Part shown: one piece after another, positions 7,098 through 15,744 of the stretch
Numbering within the stretch: position 1 is the first letter of the stretch
Layout of the letters: each line of letters begins with the position of its first letter
Assembly (NCBI GenBank): GCA_964538565.1
Contig: CAZIGW010000123.1
Span: 1-22,022 of the forward strand
Reading direction: 5' to 3'
DNA from: CAYVBN01 sp964538565
GTDB lineage: Bacteria > Pseudomonadota > Alphaproteobacteria > Rhizobiales > Xanthobacteraceae
DNA: 22,022 nucleotides
The notes under the pieces: generated by a model
What the model was told of the DNA's origin: nothing
Seen by the model: only the letters and a program-made list of their open reading frames with translations
Database searches by the model: none
Made by a program: the position numbers and the translations under genes

Positions 7098-7748
7098 ATG
7101 CCCAACCCGTCGCTGCCATCCACGCCTTCCATCATCCGTCGACTCGTGCTGGCGAGCTTCGCCGCTTGTCTGGCAGGTTCAGCAGCGGAGGCGAACGTTC
7201 TGGTCGCGGTCGACAAATCGCGGCAGCAGATGACGGTATCGGTCGACGGAATGCCGCGTTACCGCTGGGTGGTATCGACCGGACGGGCCGGTTACGGGAC
7301 GCCGAACGGCACCTACCATCCGGTGCGACTCGAGCGCCAGTGGTTCTCGAAGGAGTACTACAACTCGCCGATGCCGTACTCGATCTTCTTCCGCGGCGGC
7401 TATGCGATCCACGGCAGCTATGAAATTTCCCGGCTCGGCGGTCCGGCCTCGCACGGCTGCATCCGGCTGCATCCCTCGGACGCCGCACGGCTGTTCGCAC
7501 TCGTCAAACAAGAAGGCATCGGCAACACGACCATCGTCGTATCGGGGCACAATCCCGTGGTGGCGCGGCGCAGCGTGCGCCAGCCGCCGGCCGAGGACGC
7601 GCGCCGAGCGTACGGCGAAGACGACGGCCAGCCGCTGCAGATCTCGCCGTACGGGCCGCCGCGCTACCCGAGCGGGTACACCCTCGCGCCGAGCGAACCG
7701 CCGCCGCCACGCCGCGGGTTCGTCTTCCCGTTCTTCGACGCGTTTTGA
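7098..7748 (+). CDS. Exported L,D-transpeptidase, YkuD family
   Basis: The 216-residue protein has a Sec signal peptide (about 1-32, cleavage near AEA) and a YkuD catalytic domain at about 33-170. The active-site pattern is complete: His105 (AIHGSY), then Ser118-His119-Gly120-Cys121 and Arg123 (SHGCIRLHP), with Cys121 the nucleophile. The family makes 3-3 peptidoglycan cross-links or attaches proteins to peptidoglycan in the periplasm. The C-terminal 45 residues are Pro-rich and end in an aromatic segment (FVFPFFDAF). ATG 7098 is chosen because GGAGG ends 6 nt upstream and a clean signal peptide follows; the frame is open further upstream but Arg-rich. No LysM or other anchoring domain is present. 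Confidence 0.9.
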   Translation: MPNPSLPSTPSIIRRLVLASFAACLAGSAAEANVLVAVDKSRQQMTVSVDGMPRYRWVVSTGRAGYGTPNGTYHPVRLERQWFSKEYYNSPMPYSIFFRGGYAIHGSYEISRLGGPASHGCIRLHPSDAARLFALVKQEGIGNTTIVVSGHNPVVARRSVRQPPAEDARRAYGEDDGQPLQISPYGPPRYPSGYTLAPSEPPPPRRGFVFPFFDAF

Positions 7749-7762
7749 GCCATCGGCGCATC

Positions 7763-7783
7763 GGTCGGGCTCGCGGCCCGATC
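7763..7783. terminator. Hairpin between convergent genes, weak terminator candidate
   Basis: An 8-bp stem (one G-T pair) around TCGCG lies in the 66-bp gap between the L,D-transpeptidase gene and the convergent cysteine-rich gene. No T-run follows on either strand, so a termination role is uncertain. Confidence 0.25.
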
Positions 7784-7814
7784 AGGCCACGGCCGATCCG
7801 CGGGCGCGCCGCGC

Positions 7815-8078
7815 CTACTGGCCGTGACTTTCCAGAACCGCCAGGCAGGGCTTGCTGATCTTATTGCGCTGCGCCTGCAGGCAGGCGAGCACGCGGAACG
7901 TGTCCGGCATGGCTTCGCGACAATGCCGCTGCACGTCGCGGACGCACGCCCGCTGCTCCTCAGCAGTGCCCTGCAGGAGACCGCCGGAAGAGGAGCCGGC
8001 CTGAGCGAACGCATCGGCTCCAGCGAACACGATCGGCGCGGCGAGCGCAGCGAAAAGGAAGAAGGCGCGGGCGTGCAT
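7815..8078 (-). CDS. Small exported cysteine-rich protein (Cys-rich FGFR/GLG1-repeat type)
   Basis: This is an 87-residue preprotein with a signal peptide at about 1-25 (cleavage near AFA). The mature part contains C45, C53, C66 and C78 in the pattern C-x7-C-x12-C-x11-C, with CLQAQRNKISKPC resembling one unit of the cysteine-rich repeat of eukaryotic Golgi protein GLG1 (Cys_rich_FGFR). Single-unit periplasmic versions occur in Rhizobiales, with unknown role. Two disulfides are expected in the periplasm. ATG 8078 is preferred because GAGGA precedes it; an in-frame ATG at 8090 has no ribosome binding site. A promoter with a perfect TTGACA box sits just upstream. Confidence 0.82.
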   Translation of the reverse strand: MHARAFFLFAALAAPIVFAGADAFAQAGSSSGGLLQGTAEEQRACVRDVQRHCREAMPDTFRVLACLQAQRNKISKPCLAVLESHGQ

Positions 8079-8422
8079 TGATCCTCGCATGATTTGTTGC
8101 CACGCGCCGATCAGGCACGGCCGCGCGATACCTGTCAATCCACATTCGGATTTGGTGGATCGTTCCATGCGTTTGCCGGCAGCCTGTGGACAACCTCGCC
8201 CGCACGGCGGCCGCGTTCCGCCGATGTTTCGCCGGACAAGGGCTGTGCGCGGCGGTTGAAAACATGTGGATCCGCGTGCGGGCCGGCCCCTCTGCGGCAC
8301 GTGGCGCCGAGCCTCGGGACAATTCGTCCCGTTTGTGCCAAGAACCTGAGGGACCGGGGTTTTCCCGGCTGATGACGGCTGTGGAGAACGACCGGATTCC
8401 GGGAGGAAAGTTTCTGCGCATC
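8079..8422. other. 344-bp gap between divergent genes
   Basis: The gap holds the promoter of the cysteine-rich gene (left part) and two small hairpins: CGGGAC / GTCCCG at 8315-8331 and CCGGG / CCCGG at 8354-8368. I saw no additional gene. The prmA frame is open through the right part of the gap, so part of it would be coding if prmA starts earlier (ATG 8372). Confidence 0.4.
8110..8138 (-). promoter_or_regulatory. Probable promoter of the cysteine-rich protein gene
   Basis: On the minus strand, a consensus TTGACA (8133-8138) is followed by exactly 17 bp and then CCTGAT (8110-8115). The -10 box is weak. The predicted leader is about 25 nt. Confidence 0.45.
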
Positions 8423-9385
8423 ATGACCATCGCTTCGCCTGGCGCCGCCACCACGCTCGCGCGTCTGTCCACGGATGGGGATACGGCCCGCACGTTCGCC
8501 GACCTGTTCGCGGAAGTGCTCGATGCCTCGACGACCGCGGTCGCGGCCTTCGAGACGGACGCCGATGAATGGCGCGTGGAGGTGCACTTCGCGACCGAGC
8601 CGGACCGGACGGCATTCCGCAATCTCGTCGCGGCGGCGAGCGAGCGCGCGGCGCAAACGCTCGTGTTCGAGCGCATCGCCCCGCGCGACTGGGTGGCGGC
8701 GAGCCTCGAGGGGCTGAAGCCCGTGCCAGCCGGACGATTCATCGTTCACGGCGCCCATGACCGGGCGCGCATCCCGCCCCATCGCATCGGCATCGAAGTC
8801 GAGGCGGCGCTCGCCTTCGGCACCGGACACCACGGCACGACCCGCGGCTGCCTGCTCGCGCTCGACTCGGTTCTCAAGCGCCAGCGACCGCGCCGCATCC
8901 TCGACGTCGGGACCGGCACCGGCGTCCTCGCCATTGCGGCCGCGCGCGCCACGCGCCGGCCGGTGCTCGCGAGCGATGTCGATCGGCGCGCCGTTCTGGT
9001 CGCGCGCGAAAACGCGCGCGCCAATCACGTCGGCCCCCATGTGGCCATCCTGCACGCGCGCGGGCTCGCCGCCGGGATCTTTCGCCGGCGTGCCCCGTTC
9101 GATCTGGCGCTTGCCAATATCCTGCTGGCGCCGCTCAAGCAGCTCGCGCGGCCGATGGCGGGGCTCCTCACCCCGCACGCGCGCGTCGTGATTTCCGGGC
9201 TCCTGACCTCGCAGGTCAACGCGGCGCTTGCAGCCTATCGCGACTGCGGCCTCGTGCTCGAGCGCCGCGTCGTCATCGACGGCTGGGCGACACTGGTGCT
9301 GACGCCGCGGCCGGCCCGACGCCGCCGGCCGACGAAGCAGCGCGGCGGCGTGACGGCCGAGTCGTTCAAACGGCGATTGACATGA
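8423..9385 (+). CDS. prmA: Ribosomal protein L11 methyltransferase
   Basis: The 320-residue protein matches PrmA, which uses S-adenosylmethionine to methylate ribosomal protein L11 in the cytoplasm. The N-terminal L11-recognition domain (about 1-110) is followed by a linker and a Rossmann methyltransferase domain. AdoMet motif I is LDVGTGTG (160-167), preceded by the family hallmark FGTGHHGTTRGCL (about 133-145). The active-site region is N232-IL. The C-terminus carries a short basic tail. ATG 8423 gives the usual length, but GGGAGG lies 16 nt away, which is far. ATG 8372 in the same frame is an alternative adding 17 residues. It is followed by the convergent 57-codon gene. Confidence 0.92.
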   Translation: MTIASPGAATTLARLSTDGDTARTFADLFAEVLDASTTAVAAFETDADEWRVEVHFATEPDRTAFRNLVAAASERAAQTLVFERIAPRDWVAASLEGLKPVPAGRFIVHGAHDRARIPPHRIGIEVEAALAFGTGHHGTTRGCLLALDSVLKRQRPRRILDVGTGTGVLAIAAARATRRPVLASDVDRRAVLVARENARANHVGPHVAILHARGLAAGIFRRRAPFDLALANILLAPLKQLARPMAGLLTPHARVVISGLLTSQVNAALAAYRDCGLVLERRVVIDGWATLVLTPRPARRRRPTKQRGGVTAESFKRRLT

Positions 9386-9412
9386 CCGCGCCGGAATCCC
9401 GCCGCGCGAGGA

Positions 9413-9586
9413 TCAAAACTCGCCGTCCGTGGACGGAGCGATCAAGTGGCGACAACGCGCGATCTCGCGTTCCGCCTGGCGGCGGCGCGATTCGTACAGG
9501 GCCTCGAGAACGCGGTCGAACAGGGTCTTGCGTGACGTGAGGGTCCCGGCGACGGGGGTGGCAGGATTCGCCGTGGCGCTCGACAT
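9413..9586 (-). CDS. 57-residue basic protein, unknown function
   Basis: The protein starts MSSATANPATPVAG and continues as a charged, helical stretch (TSRKTLFDRVLEALYESRRR, residues 17-36, then QAEREIARCRHLI), ending at 57. AAGGAG ends exactly 8 nt before the ATG, which strongly supports expression. The disordered N-terminus plus amphipathic basic helix recalls short DUF1127-like and related rhizobial proteins, which are linked to RNA binding or metabolism in some species; I cannot assign it to a family with confidence. It has one cysteine (C45) and no signal peptide. It lies convergent with prmA (27-bp gap) and divergent from pepP. Confidence 0.75.
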   Translation of the reverse strand: MSSATANPATPVAGTLTSRKTLFDRVLEALYESRRRQAEREIARCRHLIAPSTDGEF

Positions 9587-9940
9587 GGGTGTCGCTCCTT
9601 GTGGCCGGCTGTGACACCCTCCTGGTCATCCCTCCGATTCCGCAGCGCAACATACGTGATTCGCGGCCGGCGAAGAAGCCGATCGCCGCGCATGCCTCCT
9701 CGGCTTATCGCGCATGAACAGGGTCGTTTCCGAATGCGGCCGGCCCAGCCCGAAGCGAGCCCAAGGCCCCGTCCCCGAACGCAGCTTGTTGCTCTGCACA
9801 ATGGAAGCCTGATAAGGCTCGGCGAAGACGCGCCGACGCGAGCGGGGCGTCCTGCGCGAGCAACACGGCATCCGGCCGCAAGCGCATCGGCGTGGCCGAA
9901 GGCCGTTGCCCCTCTTCCCACCGATCCATAGATTGCCGCC
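9587..9940. other. 354-bp gap between divergent genes
   Basis: The gap separates the 57-codon gene from pepP. It must contain both promoters. The only candidate boxes I can point to are TTGTTG (9786-9791) and TGATAA (9810-9815), 18 bp apart, for pepP. Other open frames are Arg/Pro-rich shadows without start signals. Confidence 0.4.
9786..9815 (+). promoter_or_regulatory. Possible pepP promoter
   Basis: TTGTTG is separated by 18 bp from TGATAA in an AT-richer patch about 125 bp before the pepP start. A small hairpin (AGCCT / AGGCT, 9806-9819) overlaps the -10 box. The match is modest. Confidence 0.25.
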
Positions 9941-11776
9941 ATGTTCGAGGCCCGATTCCAGTCGTTCGAAGACGCAGCCGATCGGGCGGCGAGCGGGCCC
10001 CGCGTGGCGGCGTTGCGCGCCGAACTCGAACGCCGTGGCCTCACCGGGTTCATCATTCCGCGCGCCGACCGGCATCAGAACGAATACGTGCCGGCCTGCG
10101 AGGAGCGTCTCGCCTGGCTGACGGGATTCACCGGCTCGGCCGGGATCGCCGTCGTACTGCGCGACCGGGCGGCGATCTTCGTCGACGGGCGCTATACGCT
10201 GCAGGCGCGCGAGCAGGTCGACACCGGAACCTTCGCGGTCCAGCACCTCGTCGACGCACCGCCCGACACCTGGATCGAGCGCAATCTCGGACCCGGCGAC
10301 GTGTTCGGCTACGATCCCTGGCTGCACACCGTCGACGGCGCGGAGAAACTCGCAAAGGCCTGCGCGGCCGCCGACGCCAGGCTCGTGGCCGTCGAGAGCG
10401 ATCCGGTCGACGCCATCTGGAGCGACCGGCCGCCGCCCCCGCTCGCGCCGGTGGTGCTGCACGACCTGCGCTTCGCGGGCGAAGCCACGCCGGCGAAGCT
10501 CGCGCGCATCCGCGCCGAAATCGCCAAGCTGCGGGCCGACGTGCTGGTCGTTTCCGATCCGCACGCGCTCGCCTGGACGTTCAACATCCGCGGCGGCGAC
10601 GTCGCGCATACGCCCCTGCCGCTCGCCTTCGCGGTCATCCCGCAGAACGGCCGGCCGGCCATCTACATCGACGGCCGCAAGCTCACCAATGAGGTGCGCG
10701 ACGCGCTCGAAAGCGTGGCCGACGTGCAGGAGCCGGACGCCTTCGTGCGCGATCTCGCCGCCTTCGGCACCGCGCACTGCACCGTGCGTCTCGACCAGGC
10801 CTCGGCCGCCGACTCGATCGGCCGCGTGATCACCGAGCACGGCGGCAAGATCACGAACGGGATCGATCCGATTGCGGTGCTGAAGGCGGTGAAGAATCCG
10901 GTCGAGATCGCCGGCGCACGCGCCGCCCACCTGCGCGACGGCGCCGCGGTCACGCGCTTTCTCGCCTGGCTCGACAGCGCGGCTGCGACGGGAACGCTCA
11001 CCGAGATCGACGCGGTCGTCGCGCTCGAAAGCTTCCGCCGCGAGACCGGGCTCCTCAAGGACGTTTCGTTCCCGACCATCGCGGGCGCCGGCCCGAACGG
11101 CGCCATCGTGCATTATCGCGTGACGCGCAAATCGAACCGGCCGATCACGCCCGGCAGCCTGTTCCTGATCGACTCCGGCGCGCAATACGAGGACGGCACG
11201 ACCGACATCACCCGCACGGTCACCATCGGCACGCCCAACGACGAGATGCGCGACCGTTTCACCCGCGTCCTCAGGGGCCATATCGCCATCGCGCGCGCAG
11301 TCTTTCCGGAAGGTACGACTGGCGCGCAACTCGACACGCTGGCGCGCCAGGCGCTCTGGTCGGCCGGGCTCGATTTCGACCACGGCACCGGACACGGCGT
11401 CGGCAGCTATCTCTCGGTGCACGAGGGACCGCCGCGCATCTCCAAGGTCGGCCCGACCGCCCTCAAGCGCGGCATGATCCTTTCCAACGAGCCCGGCTAC
11501 TACAAGACCGGCGCCTACGGGATCCGGATCGAGAACCTGGTGCTCGTGACCGAGGCCCCTCCCGTCGCCGGCGCGGAGAAAGCGCTCAACACGTTCGAGA
11601 CGCTGACGCTCGCGCCCATCGACCGGCGCCTGATCGAGCCGCGCCTGATGACCGCCGAAGAGACTTCCTGGATCGACGCCTATCACGAACGCGTCTGGCA
11701 GGCGCTGGCGCCGCAGCTCGACGAGCAGACCCGCGCCTGGCTCGACGCGGCGACGAGCCCGATCGCGGCGGGGTGA
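9941..11776 (+). CDS. pepP: Xaa-Pro aminopeptidase (aminopeptidase P, M24B family)
   Basis: The 611-residue cytoplasmic metallopeptidase removes N-terminal residues that precede proline. It has the three-domain long form: two creatinase-type N-terminal domains (about 1-325) and the pita-bread catalytic domain (about 326-545), then a C-terminal extension (M24_C type). All five dinuclear metal ligands are present: D411 and D422 (IDSGAQYEDGTTDIT), H485 (GTGHGVG), E517 (SNEPGYY) and E531 (IRIENL). The length is typical of Rhizobiales. The start ATG 9941 has only a weak ribosome binding site. The gene converges on ligA with 17 bp between stop codons, and a short hairpin (GCGGCG / CGCCGC, 11765-11783) covers its stop. 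Confidence 0.95.
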   Translation: MFEARFQSFEDAADRAASGPRVAALRAELERRGLTGFIIPRADRHQNEYVPACEERLAWLTGFTGSAGIAVVLRDRAAIFVDGRYTLQAREQVDTGTFAVQHLVDAPPDTWIERNLGPGDVFGYDPWLHTVDGAEKLAKACAAADARLVAVESDPVDAIWSDRPPPPLAPVVLHDLRFAGEATPAKLARIRAEIAKLRADVLVVSDPHALAWTFNIRGGDVAHTPLPLAFAVIPQNGRPAIYIDGRKLTNEVRDALESVADVQEPDAFVRDLAAFGTAHCTVRLDQASAADSIGRVITEHGGKITNGIDPIAVLKAVKNPVEIAGARAAHLRDGAAVTRFLAWLDSAAATGTLTEIDAVVALESFRRETGLLKDVSFPTIAGAGPNGAIVHYRVTRKSNRPITPGSLFLIDSGAQYEDGTTDITRTVTIGTPNDEMRDRFTRVLRGHIAIARAVFPEGTTGAQLDTLARQALWSAGLDFDHGTGHGVGSYLSVHEGPPRISKVGPTALKRGMILSNEPGYYKTGAYGIRIENLVLVTEAPPVAGAEKALNTFETLTLAPIDRRLIEPRLMTAEETSWIDAYHERVWQALAPQLDEQTRAWLDAATSPIAAG

Positions 11777-11793
11777 TCGCCGCAGCCTCCCGC

Positions 11794-13911
11794 TCAGCGC
11801 CCGCGGCCGACGAGATCGAGCCACTCGTCTTCGGTCAACACCGTGACGCCGAGCTCGCGCGCCTTGTCGAGCTTGGAGCCGGCGCCCGGCCCGGCCACGA
11901 CGTAGTCGGTCTTCTTCGAGACCGAGCCCGCCGCCTTGGCCCCGAGCCGCTCCGCCATGGCTTTGGCTTCCTCGCGCGTCATCTGCTCGAGCGATCCGGT
12001 GAAGACGACCGTCTTGCCGGCGACCGGGCTGTGCGCCACCGGCCGTTCCGCATCGAGAATGTGCACCTGCGCGGTGAGGCGCTCGACGATGCCGCGGTTG
12101 TGCGCCTCGCGGAAATAGGCGGCGAGCGCGTCGATCACGGTGTCGCCGATCTGGTCGAGCGCGTCCATCTCGTGCCGCACCTCCTCGTCGCCCTCGGCGA
12201 GAGCGAGGCAGGCGTCGTGAAACGCCTTCCAGCTCCCGTAGCCGCGGGCGAGCGCGCGCGCCGTGGTCTCGCCGACATGCCGGATGCCGAGCGCATAGAT
12301 GAATCGCTCGAGCGAAATCTCGCGCCGCGCCGTGATCGCCTGGAACAGGTTGCGTACCGAGAGTTCGCCGTAGCCCTCCTGCTCCTCGAGCTTGATGTGC
12401 GCGTTGCGCGCCTCCAGGGTGAAGATGTCGGCCGGCTCCCTGACCCATTCCTTCTCGAAGAAGAGCTCGATCTGCTTGTCGCCGAGGCCTTCGATGTCGA
12501 AGGCGCGGCGCGAGGCGAAGTGCTTGAGATGCTCGATCGTCTGGTACGGGCAGGCGAATTCGCCGGTGCAGCGGGAGACCGCTCCTTCCTCGCCGGTGGC
12601 CGTCACGTCGCGCACAACCGGCGTGTGCAGGGGACACGGGCATTTCTTCGGGAAATGATACGCCTTCGAATCGCGCGGCCGCCGCTCGGAAACGACCTCC
12701 AGGACCTGCGGGATGACGTCGCCGGCGCGCTGGATCACCACGGTGTCGCCGATGCGCACGTCGAGCCGGGCGATCTCGTCGGCGTTGTGCAAGGTCGCGT
12801 TCTGCACCACGACGCCGCCGACCGTCACCGGGTCGAGCTTGGCGACCGGCGTCAACGCTCCCGTCCGCCCCACCTGGATGTCGATCGCCTTCACGATCGT
12901 CATGGCCTTCTCGGCCGGAAACTTGTGCGCGATCGCCCAGCGCGGACTGCGCGAGACGAAGCCGAGGCGCTCCTGCCAGTCCAGGCGGTCCACCTTGTAG
13001 ACCACGCCGTCGATGTCGTAGTCGAGCGCGCCGCGCCGCTCCTCGATGTCGTGGTGGAACGCGAGCAACGCGTCGAGCGAGTGGCAGATCTTGGTCAGCG
13101 GATTGGTCTTGAACCCGCACGAGCCGAACCATTTGATCATGCCGGACTGGGTGTCGGCCGGCATCTCGCTCATCTCACCCCACGCGTAGGCGAAGAAACC
13201 GAGCGGCCGCGCGGCGGTGATCGAGGGATCGAGCTGGCGCAGCGAGCCGGCCGCCGAGTTGCGCGGATTGGCGAACACCTGCCGGCCGGCGGCCTCCTGA
13301 CGCTTGTTGAGGGCGAGGAACGCCGACTTGGTCATGTAGACCTCGCCGCGCACCTCGCACACGCGCGGCACGTGCCCGCCCTTCAGGCGGTGCGGGATAT
13401 CGGCAAGCGTGCGCACGTTGGCGGTGACGTCCTCGCCTTCGCTGCCGTCGCCGCGCGTCGCACCGCGCACGAGCTCGCCCTCCTCGTAGCGCAGCGAACA
13501 GGACAGTCCGTCGATCTTCGGTTCGGCCGTGAACACGGGGGCTTCGTCGTCGGCCAGGCGCAGAAAGCGGCGGATCCGCTCGACGAAATCGGCGACGTCC
13601 TGTTCGCTGAACGCATTCGACAGCGACAGCATGGGCACGGCGTGGCGGACCTTGGCGAATTTTCCCGCCGGGGCGGCGCCGACGCGTCGCGAGGGCGAAT
13701 CCGGCCGCACGAGCGCGGGAAAGCGCTGCTCGATCGCCTCGTTGCGGCGCCGCAGCGCGTCATAGTCGGCGTCGGAGACCGTCGGCGCGTCTTCCTGGTA
13801 GTATCGCCGGTCGTGCTCGGCGATCTCGGCTGCGAGCCGCTTGAGCTCGGCCCTGGCCTGCGCTTCGCTGAGCTCGTCGACGGCGATCTTGGCGGTGTCA
13901 CGCGCGGTCAT
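11794..13911 (-). CDS. ligA: NAD-dependent DNA ligase
   Basis: The 705-residue LigA seals nicks in replication and repair using NAD. In order it has the Ia NAD-binding domain (about 15-75), the adenylation domain with catalytic K132 (EPKIDG), the OB fold (about 335-420), the zinc finger, helix-hairpin-helix repeats (about 470-600) and a C-terminal BRCT domain (about 626-705). The zinc-finger cysteines are C424, C426, C448 and C454. The first pair is CxC (KKCPCPL) instead of the usual CxxC, a variant I recall from Bradyrhizobium relatives. The length is a little above the usual 670. Start ATG 13911 has a weak ribosome binding site. It lies 28 bp downstream of recN in the same direction, so co-transcription is likely. 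Confidence 0.96.
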   Translation of the reverse strand: MTARDTAKIAVDELSEAQARAELKRLAAEIAEHDRRYYQEDAPTVSDADYDALRRRNEAIEQRFPALVRPDSPSRRVGAAPAGKFAKVRHAVPMLSLSNAFSEQDVADFVERIRRFLRLADDEAPVFTAEPKIDGLSCSLRYEEGELVRGATRGDGSEGEDVTANVRTLADIPHRLKGGHVPRVCEVRGEVYMTKSAFLALNKRQEAAGRQVFANPRNSAAGSLRQLDPSITAARPLGFFAYAWGEMSEMPADTQSGMIKWFGSCGFKTNPLTKICHSLDALLAFHHDIEERRGALDYDIDGVVYKVDRLDWQERLGFVSRSPRWAIAHKFPAEKAMTIVKAIDIQVGRTGALTPVAKLDPVTVGGVVVQNATLHNADEIARLDVRIGDTVVIQRAGDVIPQVLEVVSERRPRDSKAYHFPKKCPCPLHTPVVRDVTATGEEGAVSRCTGEFACPYQTIEHLKHFASRRAFDIEGLGDKQIELFFEKEWVREPADIFTLEARNAHIKLEEQEGYGELSVRNLFQAITARREISLERFIYALGIRHVGETTARALARGYGSWKAFHDACLALAEGDEEVRHEMDALDQIGDTVIDALAAYFREAHNRGIVERLTAQVHILDAERPVAHSPVAGKTVVFTGSLEQMTREEAKAMAERLGAKAAGSVSKKTDYVVAGPGAGSKLDKARELGVTVLTEDEWLDLVGRGR

Positions 13912-13939
13912 GGGATTGCGGGCCGATCGGTGCGGTTGT

Positions 13940-15613
13940 TCAGCCCGCCGCCGCGCGGATCAGCCGTTCGGCGGCGGCGCGCGCCTCCTCGGTGATCTCC
14001 GCGCCGGCCAGCATGCGGGCGATCTCCTCGCGCCGGCGTTCGGGCACGAGCTCGCTCACGCGGGTGGCGACCCGTCGACCCCGGTCGAGGGCGTCCTTGC
14101 TGATGAGATAGTGGTGATCGGCGCGCGCGGCCACCTGCGGGGCGTGCGTCACGGCGAGCGCCTGGACGGTGTGCCCGAGCCGGGCGAGGCGCACCCCGAT
14201 GGCGTCTGCCACCGCGCCGCCCACGCCGGTGTCGATTTCGTCGAACACCAGCGTCGGCGCCGATCCGCGGTCGGCGAGCACGACCTTGAGGGCCAGCAGG
14301 AAGCGCGCGAGCTCGCCGCCGGAGGCGACCTTCATCAACGGGCCCGGCCGCGTACCCGGGTTGGTCTGCACCCAGAACTCGACGCGGTCGAAGCCGTTCG
14401 GGCCGGTCGCGGCCGGGTCGCTCATGACGTTGGTCGAGAAGCGCGCGCGCTCGAGCTTCAGCGGCTTGAGCTCGCCGGTGACCGCCGCGTCGAGCTTTTC
14501 GGCCGCCGCGCGCCGCCGCTCCGACAGCGCCGCGGCCGCGGCGCGGAACTGTTCCTTGGCTTCGAGCGCCGTCTTCTCCAGCGCGACCAGCCGTTCGGCA
14601 CCGGCGTCGATCAGGGTGAGGTCGGCGGCGTAACGCTTCGCCAGGGCGGCGAGATCGTCGACCGGCACGGCGTACTTGCGCCCGGCCGCCCGCAAGGCGA
14701 ACAGACGCTCCTCGATGCGCTCGAGCGTGCGCGGATCCTGATCGGCGGCGGCCAGCGCCTGCTCGATGTGGCCGCGCGCCTCCTCGATCGCGTTGAGCGC
14801 CGCGTCGAGTGCCTTCACGGCCGGCTCGATGAAGCTCGGCGCCTGGCTCTGCCGCCGTTCGAGGCGGCGCACCGCCGCTGAGAGGCCGGCGACCGGCGAC
14901 TGCGGTCCGCTGACCGCCGCGTGCGCGTCGCGCAGATCCTCGGCGACCTTCTCGGCCTGCATCATCGCGGTGCGCGTCGCGGCGAGCGAGGTTTCCTCGC
15001 CCGGCTGCGGCGCGAGCTTCGTGAGTTCCTCGACGGCGTGGCGCAACCAGTCGGCCTCGCGCTGCGCCCGCTCGACCTCGGCGCGATGCGTGGCGACCGC
15101 CTCCTCGGCCTCACGGCACAGCGCCCAGAGCCGTTCGACCTCGGCGGCGTCGCGCTCGAGCCGACCGTAGGCGTCGAGCAGGCGGCGGTGGGTCGAGGCA
15201 TCCACCAGGGCGCGGTCGTCGTGTTGCCCATGGATCTCGACGAGCGCCGCACCGAGGCTCTTGAGCACCTGGACGCTCACCGGCTGGTCGTTGACGAAGG
15301 CACGGGTGCGCCCGTCGCCGAGCTGCACGCGACGCAGGATGAGCTCGTCCTCGGCCGCGATGTCGTTGGCGGCGAGCAACGCGCGCGCCGGATGGTCGGC
15401 CGGAACGTCGAACGCGGCGGTCACCTGCCCCTGATCGGCGCCCTGGCGCACCAGCCCGGCGTCGCCGCGTGCGCCGAGCGCGAGCGCGAAAGCGTCGAGC
15501 AGGATCGATTTTCCGGCGCCCGTTTCGCCCGTCAGCACGGACAGGCCCGCGCCAAAATCGATGTCGAGCCGCTCGATCAGCACGATGTCGCGGATCGAAA
15601 GCCGGGTCAGCAT
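13940..15613 (-). CDS. recN: DNA repair protein RecN (SMC-like ATPase)
   Basis: This 557-residue protein acts in double-strand break repair. Walker A is GETGAGKS (29-36), followed by the long coiled-coil middle region (about 155-375, rich in Glu, Ala and Arg). The ABC signature ASGGEL (430-435) and Walker B with D458 and E459 (LVFDEIDTGVGG) complete the split ATPase head. The length is typical of RecN. ATG 15613 is chosen because the conserved start MLTRLSIRDIVLIERL begins there; the frame is open 75 nt further upstream with Arg/Gly-rich residues unlike the family. In many bacteria recN is LexA-controlled; I found no clear SOS box in the 131 bp upstream. Confidence 0.96.
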   Translation of the reverse strand: MLTRLSIRDIVLIERLDIDFGAGLSVLTGETGAGKSILLDAFALALGARGDAGLVRQGADQGQVTAAFDVPADHPARALLAANDIAAEDELILRRVQLGDGRTRAFVNDQPVSVQVLKSLGAALVEIHGQHDDRALVDASTHRRLLDAYGRLERDAAEVERLWALCREAEEAVATHRAEVERAQREADWLRHAVEELTKLAPQPGEETSLAATRTAMMQAEKVAEDLRDAHAAVSGPQSPVAGLSAAVRRLERRQSQAPSFIEPAVKALDAALNAIEEARGHIEQALAAADQDPRTLERIEERLFALRAAGRKYAVPVDDLAALAKRYAADLTLIDAGAERLVALEKTALEAKEQFRAAAAALSERRRAAAEKLDAAVTGELKPLKLERARFSTNVMSDPAATGPNGFDRVEFWVQTNPGTRPGPLMKVASGGELARFLLALKVVLADRGSAPTLVFDEIDTGVGGAVADAIGVRLARLGHTVQALAVTHAPQVAARADHHYLISKDALDRGRRVATRVSELVPERRREEIARMLAGAEITEEARAAAERLIRAAAG

Positions 15614-15744
15614 GGCCTGGGAGCCCCCGTGTCGCGGCGCCGACGGATGTTTTCCGCCCCTGTTGGCACCTCGGCGCGATTCATTCACCCGCCCGCGTCA
15701 GCACGCTCGCGTGCCGTGATTCGCGAGTCCGTCCGGATCGGAGT

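Noticed and set aside
9626..13132. 1168-codon minus-strand frame spanning pepP and part of ligA
   Set aside because: It is antisense to pepP and out of frame with ligA, with no recognisable domain.
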